Shown here in pieces: positions 24,473 through 34,759 of a stretch of DNA of 52,996 nt (position 1 is its first letter; each line of letters begins with the position of its first letter). A program made the translations under genes and the position numbers. The stretch is taken from contig WRIC01000012.1 in the NCBI GenBank assembly GCA_009782915.1, positions 1 to 52,996 of the forward strand, written 5' to 3'. The notes beneath the pieces were generated by a model, which did no database searches, was not told the origin of the DNA, and saw only the letters and a list, made by a program, of their open reading frames with translations. Source of the stretch: Propionibacteriaceae bacterium (GTDB lineage: Bacteria; Actinomycetota; Actinomycetes; Propionibacteriales; Propionibacteriaceae).

Positions 24473-25714
24473 TTGCCAACACCTGAGCAATTGTGGACTG
24501 CGCATCTCCAGCAGGCACGATGGTTCCAAGCCAAAGGGCTTCCTCTTGGGTCGATCACCATCGAGCCCTTGAGATGGTATGTCGATACTCCTGAGATGTT
24601 GGTACGCTCCGAGCTTGCTCACCTGGAGGTCGGGTCTATGTCTCAGACCTATCACCTGCTTGTAGGATATCTTCCCTGCGGAACCGGTGAACCAACGGCC
24701 ACCCTGGGGCAGGTAAATCTGGATGGCCATGGGCCCATGGACCTAGTCGATGTACCTCAGTCCCCCACAGCGATGCAGGTCTTGCTTGCAGCACTACAAA
24801 CCGACACGCTCAGCGAGCCCACGATAACCTGGCATGAGGACCCTGGTGACCTCAGCGGACCTACGACTGTGTTCACAGGTGAGCAAACCAACACCACCGT
24901 ACGCCTGGGGGATGGTCTTCTGATGAAAATCTTCCGCCGCCTTCACGAGGGAAGAAACCGTGAACTGTCGATCCTGGCTGGGCTGTCGACCAGCCAAGTT
25001 GTTCCTCGCCTCTATGGCACCGTGGGCACTCACCGCCATGATCTGGCAATGATCTGCCAAAGAGTCCCCGACGCTCTTGATGGATGGGAGTATGCCCGCC
25101 AGCAGATCACCTCGGGACACCTGATCGGTGAAGACATGAACGAGCTTGGTTCTGCTCTCGCCAGGATCCACGAGGAGCTCGCTCAGGTGGGTGGAATCAC
25201 ACTCACGGATTCCTTCACACTCGAAGAGACGATGGTTCAACACCTCGACCTGGCATGCAGGGAGATTCCAGAGTTGGGAGCCTACCGAGACAAGTTGGAA
25301 ACCCACCTTCAGTTAGTCAGAGAGAAGCTTGAGGTGCAGATGATTCATGGTGATTTCCATCTTGGCCAATGCCTGAAATCACCCCAAGGGTGGGTGATCA
25401 TCGATTTTGAAGGGGAACCACTGAAAACCCCCGAGGAACGCGAGGCTCCCGATTCTCGTTGGCGTGATGTTGCCGGATTACTCAGGTCCATTGATTACCT
25501 TGATGGTTCTGCTCCAGGGGCGCGACCTGGATGGGCTGAGGATGCTCGCGCAGGATTCCTTGGTGGATACAGCGCCGGAAAGGCACCGGGGCTTCTGAGA
25601 GCCTATGAACTCGACAAGGCCATCTATGAATGGGTTTATGAGGTACGCAATCGCCCCGATTGGGTTGATATTCCGCGCAAATGGGTTCTCCACCAACTGG
25701 GTTCAGTGAACTAG
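24473..25714 (+). CDS. mak: Maltokinase
   Basis: 413 residues; phosphorylates maltose with ATP to maltose 1-phosphate, the donor for GlgE. The kinase-like fold motifs are HGDFHLGQ at 292-299 (catalytic loop) and VIIDFEGEP at 308-316 (metal-binding). An upstream GLLMKIFRRLHEGRNRELSIL matches the nucleotide-binding Lys/Glu region, and the N-terminal cap domain WTAHLQQARWFQAKG is typical of Mak/Pep2. TTG start with GAGAGGTG about 5 nt upstream. In many actinobacteria mak is fused or adjacent to treS; here it stands alone beside a sugar importer and 10 kb from glgX-glgE-glgB. It overlaps the convergent zinc-ribbon gene by 4 nt. Confidence 0.9.
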   Translation: MPTPEQLWTAHLQQARWFQAKGLPLGSITIEPLRWYVDTPEMLVRSELAHLEVGSMSQTYHLLVGYLPCGTGEPTATLGQVNLDGHGPMDLVDVPQSPTAMQVLLAALQTDTLSEPTITWHEDPGDLSGPTTVFTGEQTNTTVRLGDGLLMKIFRRLHEGRNRELSILAGLSTSQVVPRLYGTVGTHRHDLAMICQRVPDALDGWEYARQQITSGHLIGEDMNELGSALARIHEELAQVGGITLTDSFTLEETMVQHLDLACREIPELGAYRDKLETHLQLVREKLEVQMIHGDFHLGQCLKSPQGWVIIDFEGEPLKTPEEREAPDSRWRDVAGLLRSIDYLDGSAPGARPGWAEDARAGFLGGYSAGKAPGLLRAYELDKAIYEWVYEVRNRPDWVDIPRKWVLHQLGSVN

Positions 25715-26436
25715 CTACGCACCAAAATACGATCACACTCCGCACAACGAAGAACCTGATCTTCCTCGGCAGCCATGTAGCTGTTGTAGTCGGCGACTGT
25801 TGCCTCAAGTCTGCAACCGGAGCACCGGCGCCCTTCTAGTTGGGTCACACCGATTCCTTGGGAACGACCAGCTATTTTCGTGTAGAGAGCAACGAGTTCC
25901 TCAGGTATCTCGGGGATTAATGCTCCCCTATCTGCGGCAAGAGCCTTCGCTTGGGACACGAGTTCACCGACTTCGGTGTCCCTCTTGTCCACTGATGAGT
26001 GAAGATCCACCTCAATTTGTTCCTTGGTCGCACGAAGTTGTTCGAGTCGACGTTGGGCATTTTCGAGGGCCTCCATGGCCTCCAATTCCACATCCTCCAA
26101 GTCAGAGATTCTTTGCTTGAGATGAGCGACCTCTTCGATGGCACTTTGGAGAGCCTTCGGATCCATCTCCGCAGCCTCCACCTTTTCCTCGTAGCGAGCA
26201 AGGCGTTCGCGTACTGGAACAACATCAGCTTCACTGCGCTCGGCTGCCACAGACAAATCAGACACTTCGGTGGTGGCGGCAATCAAATCATCATCAATGT
26301 GGGTCCGTGACTCCATCAGATCAGTGATCTGAGCGTGGATGGGCAAAGAGGACGCAGTGAGTTTGATCTTGGCCACCTGGGAGTCCAGGGATTGCAGATC
26401 GAGGAGTTTCTTCAACTGAACAGGAGTTGCCTTCAT
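25711..26436 (-). CDS. Coiled-coil protein with C-terminal zinc ribbon (DUF164/C4-type)
   Basis: 241 residues. Residues about 10-180 are a long heptad-rich coiled coil (IEEVAHLKQRISDLEDVELEAMEALENAQRR region), followed by CSGCRLEA and CAECDRILV, a four-cysteine zinc ribbon. This is the CT398/DUF164-like architecture common in actinobacteria and chlamydiae. Suggested roles include nucleic-acid binding or adaptor functions in secretion and transcription, none firm. ATG at 26436. The head-on neighbour is aminopeptidase P (63 nt gap, divergent); the tail overlaps maltokinase by 4 nt. Confidence 0.85.
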   Translation of the reverse strand: MKATPVQLKKLLDLQSLDSQVAKIKLTASSLPIHAQITDLMESRTHIDDDLIAATTEVSDLSVAAERSEADVVPVRERLARYEEKVEAAEMDPKALQSAIEEVAHLKQRISDLEDVELEAMEALENAQRRLEQLRATKEQIEVDLHSSVDKRDTEVGELVSQAKALAADRGALIPEIPEELVALYTKIAGRSQGIGVTQLEGRRCSGCRLEATVADYNSYMAAEEDQVLRCAECDRILVRS

Positions 26437-26498
26437 GGAACTACCCTAGCGCGATGGGTAGCGCCCTGCCCAGGGGCCATCACGACTAGACTGGACCC

Positions 26499-27950
26499 AT
26501 GAAGAAACGGCGCACCAAGAAACTGACCAATCGGCAGGGGTCGTACTCCAAGGCCTTCAAGTCTTTCATTGCTGAGGACTGGGCAGACTATCCCACCGGA
26601 ATGCGCCCAACCCTGCCTGCTCACCCATTTGCCACCCAGCGCAGGAAATCGATCCAAGCAGGGTTCCCCGAGGATCGTTTGGTGATTCCTGCTGGTGGAT
26701 ACAAGGTGCGCTCTAATGACTGTGATTACCGTTACCGCGCCCATTCTGCCTTCGCCCATCTCACTGGTCTCGGCCATGAGGCAGAACCCGATTCTGTGCT
26801 GGTCATTGAACAGGGACAGGCCACCTTGTTTTTCCATGGTCGGGTTCCGCGCACTGATGCCGAGTTCTACTCTTCACCCCAGTACGGGGAGATGTGGGTG
26901 GGTGCGCGCCCTAGCTTGGATGAGGTGGCTGTGTACACCTCCTTGGAAGTCAAGGACTCCCAGGAACTAGCTGCTGAACTAGCCAAACCCCTGATCGACA
27001 CTGAGGGGAGTATTCGTCTCCTGGCGGGTGTCGATGATCGCGTGGACACCCTGGTCTTGGGTATCCGTGGAAAAAATGCTCAAGCCGATCACGAACTCAC
27101 CGAAGCGCTCAGTGAGTTGCGCTTGATCAAAGACAGCTATGAAATTGCTGAGATGGATAAGGCTTGCGCTGCCACACTAGTTGGTTTCGAGGCGGTCATC
27201 GCTGATTTGCCTGAGGCGCTGCGCCGTGGACGAGGTGAACGCTGGGTCGAAGGGGTCTTTGGACTGCATGCTCGCCACCAGGGCAACGCCGTGGGATATG
27301 ACACGATTGCTGCTTCAGGCGACCATGGGTGCACCCTGCACTGGATACGCAACGATGGGGATCTGAAACCAGGTGATCTACTGCTCCTTGATGCCGGGGT
27401 CGAGGTCGATTCCCTCTACACTGCCGATGTCACCCGTACTCTTCCAATTTCAGGAAAATTCACTGAAGCTCAACGCAAGGTTTACGACGTGGTTCTCGAA
27501 GCCCAACAAGCTGGGATTGATGCTGCCAAACCGGGAGCAAAATTCCTTGATGTCCACCGGGCTGCTGTCAGGGTCATTGCCCACTACCTCCACGAGTGGG
27601 GAATCCTGGATGTGGGTGTTGAGGAAACCCTCAAGAAGAAGGGTGGTGAGTATCGTCGATGGATGGTCCATGGCACTTCACACCACTTGGGGATCGATGT
27701 CCATGATTGCGCCCAGGCCAGGCGCAAGCTCTACCGCGGTGGCAAACTCAAAGAAGGCATGATCATCACTGTCGAACCTGGGTTGTATTTCAAGTCCACC
27801 GACCTCAAGGTGCCCGAAGAATTCCGCGGAATCGGTATCCGCATCGAAGACGACATCCTCATCACCAGCGATGGATGTCGCAACCTCTCTGAAGCATTCC
27901 CGCGCTCAGCCGATGACGTCGAAGCCTGGATCGCCCGAATTCAGGGGTGA
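26499..27950 (+). CDS. pepP: Xaa-Pro aminopeptidase (aminopeptidase P, M24B)
   Basis: 483 residues; removes N-terminal residues followed by proline. The pita-bread metal ligands are seen as Asp in LLDAGVEVDSLYTADVTRT (two Asp), His in HGTSHHLGIDVHD, Glu in TVEPGLYF and Glu in IRIEDDILIT. The N-terminal creatinase-like domain (FAHLTGLGHEAEPDSV) is present, and the basic first 15 residues (MKKRRTKKLTNRQ) are unusual but not a signal peptide. The length fits the bacterial AmpP group. Its last 10 nt overlap the convergent CitE-like gene. Confidence 0.93.
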   Translation: MKKRRTKKLTNRQGSYSKAFKSFIAEDWADYPTGMRPTLPAHPFATQRRKSIQAGFPEDRLVIPAGGYKVRSNDCDYRYRAHSAFAHLTGLGHEAEPDSVLVIEQGQATLFFHGRVPRTDAEFYSSPQYGEMWVGARPSLDEVAVYTSLEVKDSQELAAELAKPLIDTEGSIRLLAGVDDRVDTLVLGIRGKNAQADHELTEALSELRLIKDSYEIAEMDKACAATLVGFEAVIADLPEALRRGRGERWVEGVFGLHARHQGNAVGYDTIAASGDHGCTLHWIRNDGDLKPGDLLLLDAGVEVDSLYTADVTRTLPISGKFTEAQRKVYDVVLEAQQAGIDAAKPGAKFLDVHRAAVRVIAHYLHEWGILDVGVEETLKKKGGEYRRWMVHGTSHHLGIDVHDCAQARRKLYRGGKLKEGMIITVEPGLYFKSTDLKVPEEFRGIGIRIEDDILITSDGCRNLSEAFPRSADDVEAWIARIQG

Positions 27951-28855
27951 ACCCGAGCGAGAAGGGTGGCGGCGAGTTTGACTCCTGCCTCATCAACCAT
28001 TTCCTGATCGACTTCGATAGCTCCAGTGAATCCACCTGCAGATGAGGTTGCTTGGTCGTAGGCTTCCATGATGCGCTGGGCACGGGCAACAAGCTCGGGG
28101 GCTGGAGAGAAAATCTTGTTGCCTTGCTCGATTTGATCAGGGTGGACCACCCATTTCCCGTCATAACCAAGCGCTGCTGACTTCCGTGCAGAGGTCATGA
28201 ATCCATCCAGATCGCGGATACCGACGAATGGTCCATCGATAGCGAGAAGCCCATTCGCGCGGGCTGCCACCAAGATAGCCATGAGCACATAGTGGAAAGC
28301 ATCTGCATCATAACCCTCTGGCTGGGAACCCACCGAGAGCCCGCCCATACCCATGGATGCCATGAAATCACCTGGGCCAAAAACCAAAGACACGAGCCGA
28401 TCTGAGCAAGCCGCGATCTCGCGTACTGCCAAAAGACCCTTGGCTTCCTCAATTTGGGCTTCTAGGCCTATACGGCCCTTCTCCCACCCATGGTCTTTCT
28501 CAATGGCAGAGAGTATGTGAGCTGCCTGAAGTACGTGGTCAGGATCTGTCACCTTGGGGAGAACTACAGCGTCAATGCGATCCCCGGCGGCACCCACCAC
28601 TTCACGCAGATCATCATGAGCCCAGGGACTTGCCATGTCATTGACCCTCACCGTCACACAAGGCGCCACCCACCCTTGTGGTTCCATGAGGGCTTCGACG
28701 ATGGTTCCCCGTGCCTTCACTTTTGACCCCGGAGCAACAGCATCCTCCAAATCCAGGAATATCGCGTCAACATCCAGACTCCGCGATTTGTCAATGAAAC
28801 GCTGGGAGGACCCCGGCACAGCCAAGATGGTACGGCGCGACTTCGATATTTCCAT
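27941..28855 (-). CDS. CitE-like CoA-ester lyase (HpcH/HpaI family)
   Basis: 304 residues of the CitE/malyl-CoA lyase superfamily: RRTILAVPGSSQRFIDKS at the N-terminus, the metal-binding LDLEDAVAPGSKVKAR, IGLEAQIEEAKGL, VFGPGDFMASMG and the C-terminal GYDGKWVVHPDQIEQGN. These enzymes cleave or form CoA esters such as citramalyl-, malyl- or beta-methylmalyl-CoA with Mg2+. No CitF or CitD genes lie nearby, so it is not a citrate lyase subunit in an operon; a role in C5-dicarboxyl-CoA repair or propionyl-CoA-linked metabolism is possible. Monocistronic; upstream is repeat DNA. Confidence 0.88.
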   Translation of the reverse strand: MEISKSRRTILAVPGSSQRFIDKSRSLDVDAIFLDLEDAVAPGSKVKARGTIVEALMEPQGWVAPCVTVRVNDMASPWAHDDLREVVGAAGDRIDAVVLPKVTDPDHVLQAAHILSAIEKDHGWEKGRIGLEAQIEEAKGLLAVREIAACSDRLVSLVFGPGDFMASMGMGGLSVGSQPEGYDADAFHYVLMAILVAARANGLLAIDGPFVGIRDLDGFMTSARKSAALGYDGKWVVHPDQIEQGNKIFSPAPELVARAQRIMEAYDQATSSAGGFTGAIEVDQEMVDEAGVKLAATLLARVHP

Positions 28856-28925
28856 GAACCCACTCTAATGGTTCAGTTCAGCTGCAGCACCCCTTTATGC
28901 TCACGTTGTCCGTCTGTCAACAACT

Positions 28926-29066
28926 CAACCCCGTCTATCTACAAACCAATCAACCCCGTCTTTGTCATGACCAATCAGCCCCGTCTTTGTCATGACCAAT
29001 CAGCCCCGTCTTTGTCATGACCAATCAATCCCGCCTATCTGCTGACCAACCAACCCCGTCTTTCTG
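28926..29066 (+). repeat. 25-bp tandem repeat, five and a half units
   Basis: Unit consensus CARCCCCGTCTTTGTCATGA then CCAAT. Units begin at 28926, 28951, 28976, 29001, 29026 and (partial) 29051. Units 3 and 4 are identical and unit 2 differs by one base; units 1 and 5 diverge mainly in the middle. Since 25 is not a multiple of three and all frames carry stops, this is a non-coding minisatellite. Each good unit contains the palindrome TCATGA. The last unit runs straight into the TTCTGCGCGAAG palindrome. Confidence 0.9.
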
Positions 29067-29177
29067 CGCGAAGTCGCAGAATCCACAGTCGAACAACTAG
29101 GTAGTCTGGACCCTGCGAGTCGCGGAGCCTGTGCTGCGGAGCGCGCCAGCGCGACTCGCAGTGCTCCGCAGGGTGAC
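29062..29177 (-). repeat. Two-palindrome element, long form, copy B (inverted)
   Basis: Read on the minus strand it begins GTCACCCTGCGGAGCACTGC, contains a nested palindrome (CGAGTCGCGCTGGCGCGCTC...) absent from array A, then GACTCGCAGGGTCCAGA, spacer, and GATTCTGCGACTTCGCGCAG. The same long-form insert occurs in array C, so two subtypes coexist. Confidence 0.8.
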
Positions 29178-29298
29178 AGGGCAAAGTGCGCAGGGTGCCG
29201 AGGGTAGGGCGCACAAGGTGACGGGGGAAGGGGAGGTCAGGGCCACAGTAGTAGAAGAGTCATCAGGTCATATGGGAGTAACACGCTAAAATACCGAC

Positions 29299-30480
29299 GT
29301 GACTGATTCCCATCCTCTGCTCGTCCCTATTCGTTCTGCTCTGTCTACAGTGATGGACCCTGAATTGGGCAAATCCATCACCGAGTTGGCAATGGTGGGT
29401 GACATCGAGATTGATGAGGTGTCGAGAGTGACGGTGACACTGTTGCTCACCACTGCTGGGTGTCCGTTGAAGACCCGATTTGTTACTGACATCACCGAGG
29501 CTGTGCTGGATGTGAGTGGTGTGAGCGCTGTGGATGTGAAATTCGGGGAAATGAATGAGGAACAGCGGGCCAATCTACGCACACAGCTGGGTGGGGCTGG
29601 GCCGGTCATTCCTTTTGCGCAAGTTGGCAATCTCACCCGCGTCATCGCTATCGCCTCCGGTAAGGGCGGGGTCGGAAAGTCCTCCATCTCGGTGAACTTG
29701 GCTGTGTCGTTGAGTGAACTGGGACACGCAGTTGGGCTAATTGACGCCGACATCTATGGTCACTCTGTTCCCGATTTGTTGGGCATTGGTGATGAGGAAG
29801 GCCCCATCACCATTGAAGGAATAGACCTGGTCATTCCCGTTGAAGCCCATGGCATCAAGGTCATGAGTATTGGCATGATGAAACCCAGTCGAGATCAGGT
29901 GGTGGCCTGGCGTGGTCCAGTGGTGGACCGTGCGGTCAGCCAATTCCTCACCGATGTTCACTGGGGTGACCTTGATTTTCTGATTGTGGATCTTCCCCCA
30001 GGTACGGGCGATACTGCTATTGGATTCGGCCAGAAACTACCGAATGCTGAGGTGATCGTGGTGACCACTCCCCAGGTCGCTGCCACTGAGGTTGCCGAGC
30101 GAGCAGGAACGATGGCGGATACTCTCGGCCAAAAAGTCATCGGTGTGGTGGAGAACATGAGCTATCTGGACACTGAATGTCCCCAGTGTTCCCACTCCCA
30201 CCGCGTGGAGTTGTTTGGCTCTGGCGGTGGAACCCAGATTGCCACCACGCTGAGTGAACGCCTCGAGTACGAGGTGCCTGTGCTGGCTCAGATCCCCCTC
30301 GATGTGGGTTTTCGTGAAGATGGGGACCAAGGAACCCCCACAGTTCTTTTCCATCCCAGCTCACCCACCGCCACAGCTCTGCGTACCTTAGCTGAAAAAC
30401 TGGCCAGCCAACCCAGAGGACTGGCGGGGAAAAGACTGAACCTGTCCACCGCTGCCCAAACCACTGCATCCATGGATTGA
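29299..30480 (+). CDS. mrp: Mrp/NBP35-type iron-sulfur carrier ATPase
   Basis: 393 residues. N-terminal DUF59/MIP18-like domain (about 8-90, with MDPELGKSITELAMVGDI), then a MinD-like ATPase with the deviant Walker A GKGGVGKSS (121-129), DADIYGHSVPDLLG and IVDLPPGTGDTAIG. Near the C-terminus is the CPQC pair (CxxC) that holds a bridging iron-sulfur cluster between two monomers. It carries Fe-S clusters to client proteins in the cytoplasm. GTG start. The gdhA start follows 62 nt after its stop, so co-transcription is possible. Confidence 0.93.
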   Translation: MTDSHPLLVPIRSALSTVMDPELGKSITELAMVGDIEIDEVSRVTVTLLLTTAGCPLKTRFVTDITEAVLDVSGVSAVDVKFGEMNEEQRANLRTQLGGAGPVIPFAQVGNLTRVIAIASGKGGVGKSSISVNLAVSLSELGHAVGLIDADIYGHSVPDLLGIGDEEGPITIEGIDLVIPVEAHGIKVMSIGMMKPSRDQVVAWRGPVVDRAVSQFLTDVHWGDLDFLIVDLPPGTGDTAIGFGQKLPNAEVIVVTTPQVAATEVAERAGTMADTLGQKVIGVVENMSYLDTECPQCSHSHRVELFGSGGGTQIATTLSERLEYEVPVLAQIPLDVGFREDGDQGTPTVLFHPSSPTATALRTLAEKLASQPRGLAGKRLNLSTAAQTTASMD

Positions 30481-30542
30481 ACGGTGACACCCTATCGGCC
30501 CAGAACCCCATAAGCTATTCCACGCACCCTAAAGGAGAAGAC

Positions 30543-31883
30543 ATGAAATCAACCTATGCACAAAGAGTCTATGACGATGTTGCTGGCAGAAATCCGGGAG
30601 AACCTGAGTTTCTCCAAGCAGTCAAAGAGGTGCTGACCAGCATCGAACCAGCTCTAGAGGGAAACCCGAAGTTCGAGGACCATGCCATCTTGGAGCGTAT
30701 GGTCGAACCTGATCGGATGATCAAATTCCGTATTGCTTGGGTGGATGACCAAGGCAAAACCCAGGTCAACCGTGGGTATCGTGTTGAGTTCAATAACGCT
30801 ATTGGCCCCTACAAGGGTGGTCTTCGATTCCACTCCTCAGTGACCCAGTCGATCTTGAAATTCTTGGGTTTCGAGCAGGTTTTTAAAAATGCGCTGACTG
30901 GTTTGTGGATGGGTGGGGGCAAGGGTGGTTCCGATTTCGACACCCACGGTAAATCCGAGGGTGAGGTGATGAGGTTCTGTCAAGCATTCATGACTGAGCT
31001 CTATCGCCATATTGGTCCGAACACTGATATTCCCGCTGGTGACATCGGTGTGGGTGGACGTGAAGTTGGTTACATGTACGGCCAATACAAGCGCATCATG
31101 AACGAGTTCACTGGCGTACTCACCGGCAAAGGGCTCGCTTTCGGTGGAAGCCTCGGGCGTACTGAAGCCACCGGTTATGGTCTGTGTTACTACACCGATG
31201 AAGTGTTGAAGACAATGATGAACGACTCGTTTGAAGGCAAAATCGTTTCCATCTCCGGGTCAGGAAATGTGTCGATCTATGCTGCGGAGAAAACCCTGGA
31301 ACTCGGTGGGATAGTTCAGGTCATGAGCGACTCCTCGGGATATATCTACGACCCTGACGGCATCAACCTGGATCTGGTGAAAGATATTAAATTGGTACGC
31401 CGTGAGCGCATCTCTGCGTACGCCGACACCCGCAAGAAGGCTGAATTCTCCGCGAACAAGAAAGTGTGGGAGCGCCCCTGCGACATTGCTCTGCCGTGCG
31501 CAACACAAAATGAGCTGGAGGAAACTGACGCCAAACAACTCATCAGCAATGGAGTCAAACTGGTGGCTGAGGGCGCTAATATGCCCACCACCCCAGAAGC
31601 TATCGAGGCTCTTCGCACTGCGAAGGTGGTCTATGCTCCTGGCAAGGCCTCTAATGCTGGTGGGGTGGCTGTCTCTGGTTTGGAAATGACCCAGGATTCC
31701 CAGCGTCTAGCTTGGACCTTTGAGGAAACTGATGCTCGCTTACAAAGAATCATGAAAGACATCGTGGCCCAGTCCTTGTCGGCCTCCAACCAGTACGGTC
31801 TCGGCAACGACCTGCTCTTGGGCGCTAACCTCGCTGGTTTCGTCAAGGTAGCCAACGCCATGGTCGACCAGGGGATCTTCTAG
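30543..31883 (+). CDS. gdhA: NADP-specific glutamate dehydrogenase
   Basis: 446 residues; reversible reductive amination of 2-oxoglutarate with NADPH, for ammonium assimilation. Motifs in order: PYKGGLRFH (substrate Lys), GGGKGGSDFD (catalytic Lys), PAGDIGVGGREVGYM, then the Rossmann fingerprint SGSGNVSIYAAE and EGANMPTTPEA. The hexameric class of about 450 residues fits. ATG at 30543 with AAGGAG 7 nt upstream is chosen; an in-frame start 22 codons earlier lacks support. It is followed by repeat array C instead of an ordinary terminator. Confidence 0.95.
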   Translation: MKSTYAQRVYDDVAGRNPGEPEFLQAVKEVLTSIEPALEGNPKFEDHAILERMVEPDRMIKFRIAWVDDQGKTQVNRGYRVEFNNAIGPYKGGLRFHSSVTQSILKFLGFEQVFKNALTGLWMGGGKGGSDFDTHGKSEGEVMRFCQAFMTELYRHIGPNTDIPAGDIGVGGREVGYMYGQYKRIMNEFTGVLTGKGLAFGGSLGRTEATGYGLCYYTDEVLKTMMNDSFEGKIVSISGSGNVSIYAAEKTLELGGIVQVMSDSSGYIYDPDGINLDLVKDIKLVRRERISAYADTRKKAEFSANKKVWERPCDIALPCATQNELEETDAKQLISNGVKLVAEGANMPTTPEAIEALRTAKVVYAPGKASNAGGVAVSGLEMTQDSQRLAWTFEETDARLQRIMKDIVAQSLSASNQYGLGNDLLLGANLAGFVKVANAMVDQGIF

Positions 31884-32156
31884 TCAACCTGCGCTATGCC
31901 CGTCTCCCTGCGCACTGCGAGTCGCGCTGGCGCGCTCCGCAGCACAGGCTCCGTCGCAAGGGTCCAGACCACCCCCATGCCGTCACCCTGCGGAGCACTG
32001 CGAGTCGCTGGCGCTCCCGCAGCACAGGCTCCGCGACTCGCAGGGCCCAGAATCCGCAGTAGTGTGAATGTGGATTCTGGATTCTGCGAGTCGCTCCGCT
32101 CCGCAGAATGACAGGAAACACAGTTGGAACACCATTGGGATGGACACTTGTGTGTT
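31884..32156 (+). repeat. Repeat array C downstream of gdhA
   Basis: 273 nt without a gene. It contains a left-half-only copy of the two-palindrome element (31902-31970, GTCTCCCTGCGCACTGCGAG to GGGTCCAGACC) and a full long-form copy (31982-32115, GTCACCCTGCGGAGCACTGC to GCAGAATGACAGG). In the latter the right palindrome is ATTCTGCGAG...CTCCGCAGAAT with a larger loop. Both are in the same orientation as array A. The hairpins could end gdhA transcription. Confidence 0.8.
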
Positions 32157-32366
32157 CTATCCCCCGGCATCCATGATGAGGTGGTAGGCGTAGTAGCCAA
32201 ATCCGATCACTACTGCTGTGACGACGATAAAGGCGAGCAGCCATAACCACCGGGTGAGTTTCTTCCGATTGGTGGTCATCACACCACGCGGTCCCCACTC
32301 CCCCAGAGTCGGTTGAACACGTATCGGCGTGGACGGATGAAGATCCAGATCAGAAAAGACTCTCAC
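32157..32366 (-). CDS. Small membrane protein of unknown function
   Basis: 69 residues with GTG start (40 residues if the internal ATG is used). The N-terminal half is soluble (VFSDLDLHPSTPIRVQPTLG), then a basic patch RKKLTR and one strong membrane helix WLWLLAFIVVTAVVIGFGYY, followed by eight residues. The basic patch before the helix suggests the N-terminus is cytoplasmic. I recognise no family. It is the next minus-strand gene after ligA but separated from it by 120 nt and an inverted repeat. Moderate confidence because it is short and next to repeat DNA. Confidence 0.5.
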   Translation of the reverse strand: MRVFSDLDLHPSTPIRVQPTLGEWGPRGVMTTNRKKLTRWLWLLAFIVVTAVVIGFGYYAYHLIMDAGG

Positions 32367-32427
32367 CGGTTCATTCTAGCGTCCTCACCCCTGTGCTGAC
32401 TCAGTTCCCTACACCCATCATCAACCA

Positions 32428-32474
32428 GTTCGTGCATAGTTAATGGTCAATTCGACTGCTAACTATGCACGAAC
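32428..32474 (-). terminator. 15-bp perfect inverted repeat downstream of ligA
   Basis: GTTCGTGCATAGTTA (32428-32442) and TAACTATGCACGAAC (32460-32474) with a 17-nt loop. It lies 13 nt beyond the ligA stop and upstream of the small membrane protein gene, a natural place for a ligA terminator, although no T-run follows and the loop is large. A protein-binding site or mobile-element footprint is an alternative. Confidence 0.6.
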
Positions 32475-32486
32475 GGACTTCTTTGC

Positions 32487-34694
<2,208 letters not shown>

Positions 34695-34759
34695 CTCAAT
34701 CGGCAAGCATCACCTCTGAGTAGCGGTAGGGTTACATGTATGTGTCTTCAAGGAATCCG

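Larger units (their letters stand above)
28856..29298. repeat. Gene-free region B (443 nt) between the CitE-like gene and mrp
   Basis: No credible gene. From left to right: about 70 nt of unremarkable sequence, a 25-bp tandem array (28926-29066), one inverted copy of the two-palindrome element in its long form (29062-29177), then purine-rich GGTGACGGGGGAAGGGGAGG sequence leading to the mrp start, where the mrp promoter should lie. Confidence 0.8.

Noticed and set aside
27941-28855. Citrate lyase beta subunit (citE) proper
   Set aside because: No citD, citF or citC neighbours; the stand-alone CitE-like CoA-ester lyase group fits better.
28926-29066. CRISPR array
   Set aside because: The 25-bp units are directly adjacent with no spacers between them, and no cas gene is nearby; this is a tandem minisatellite.
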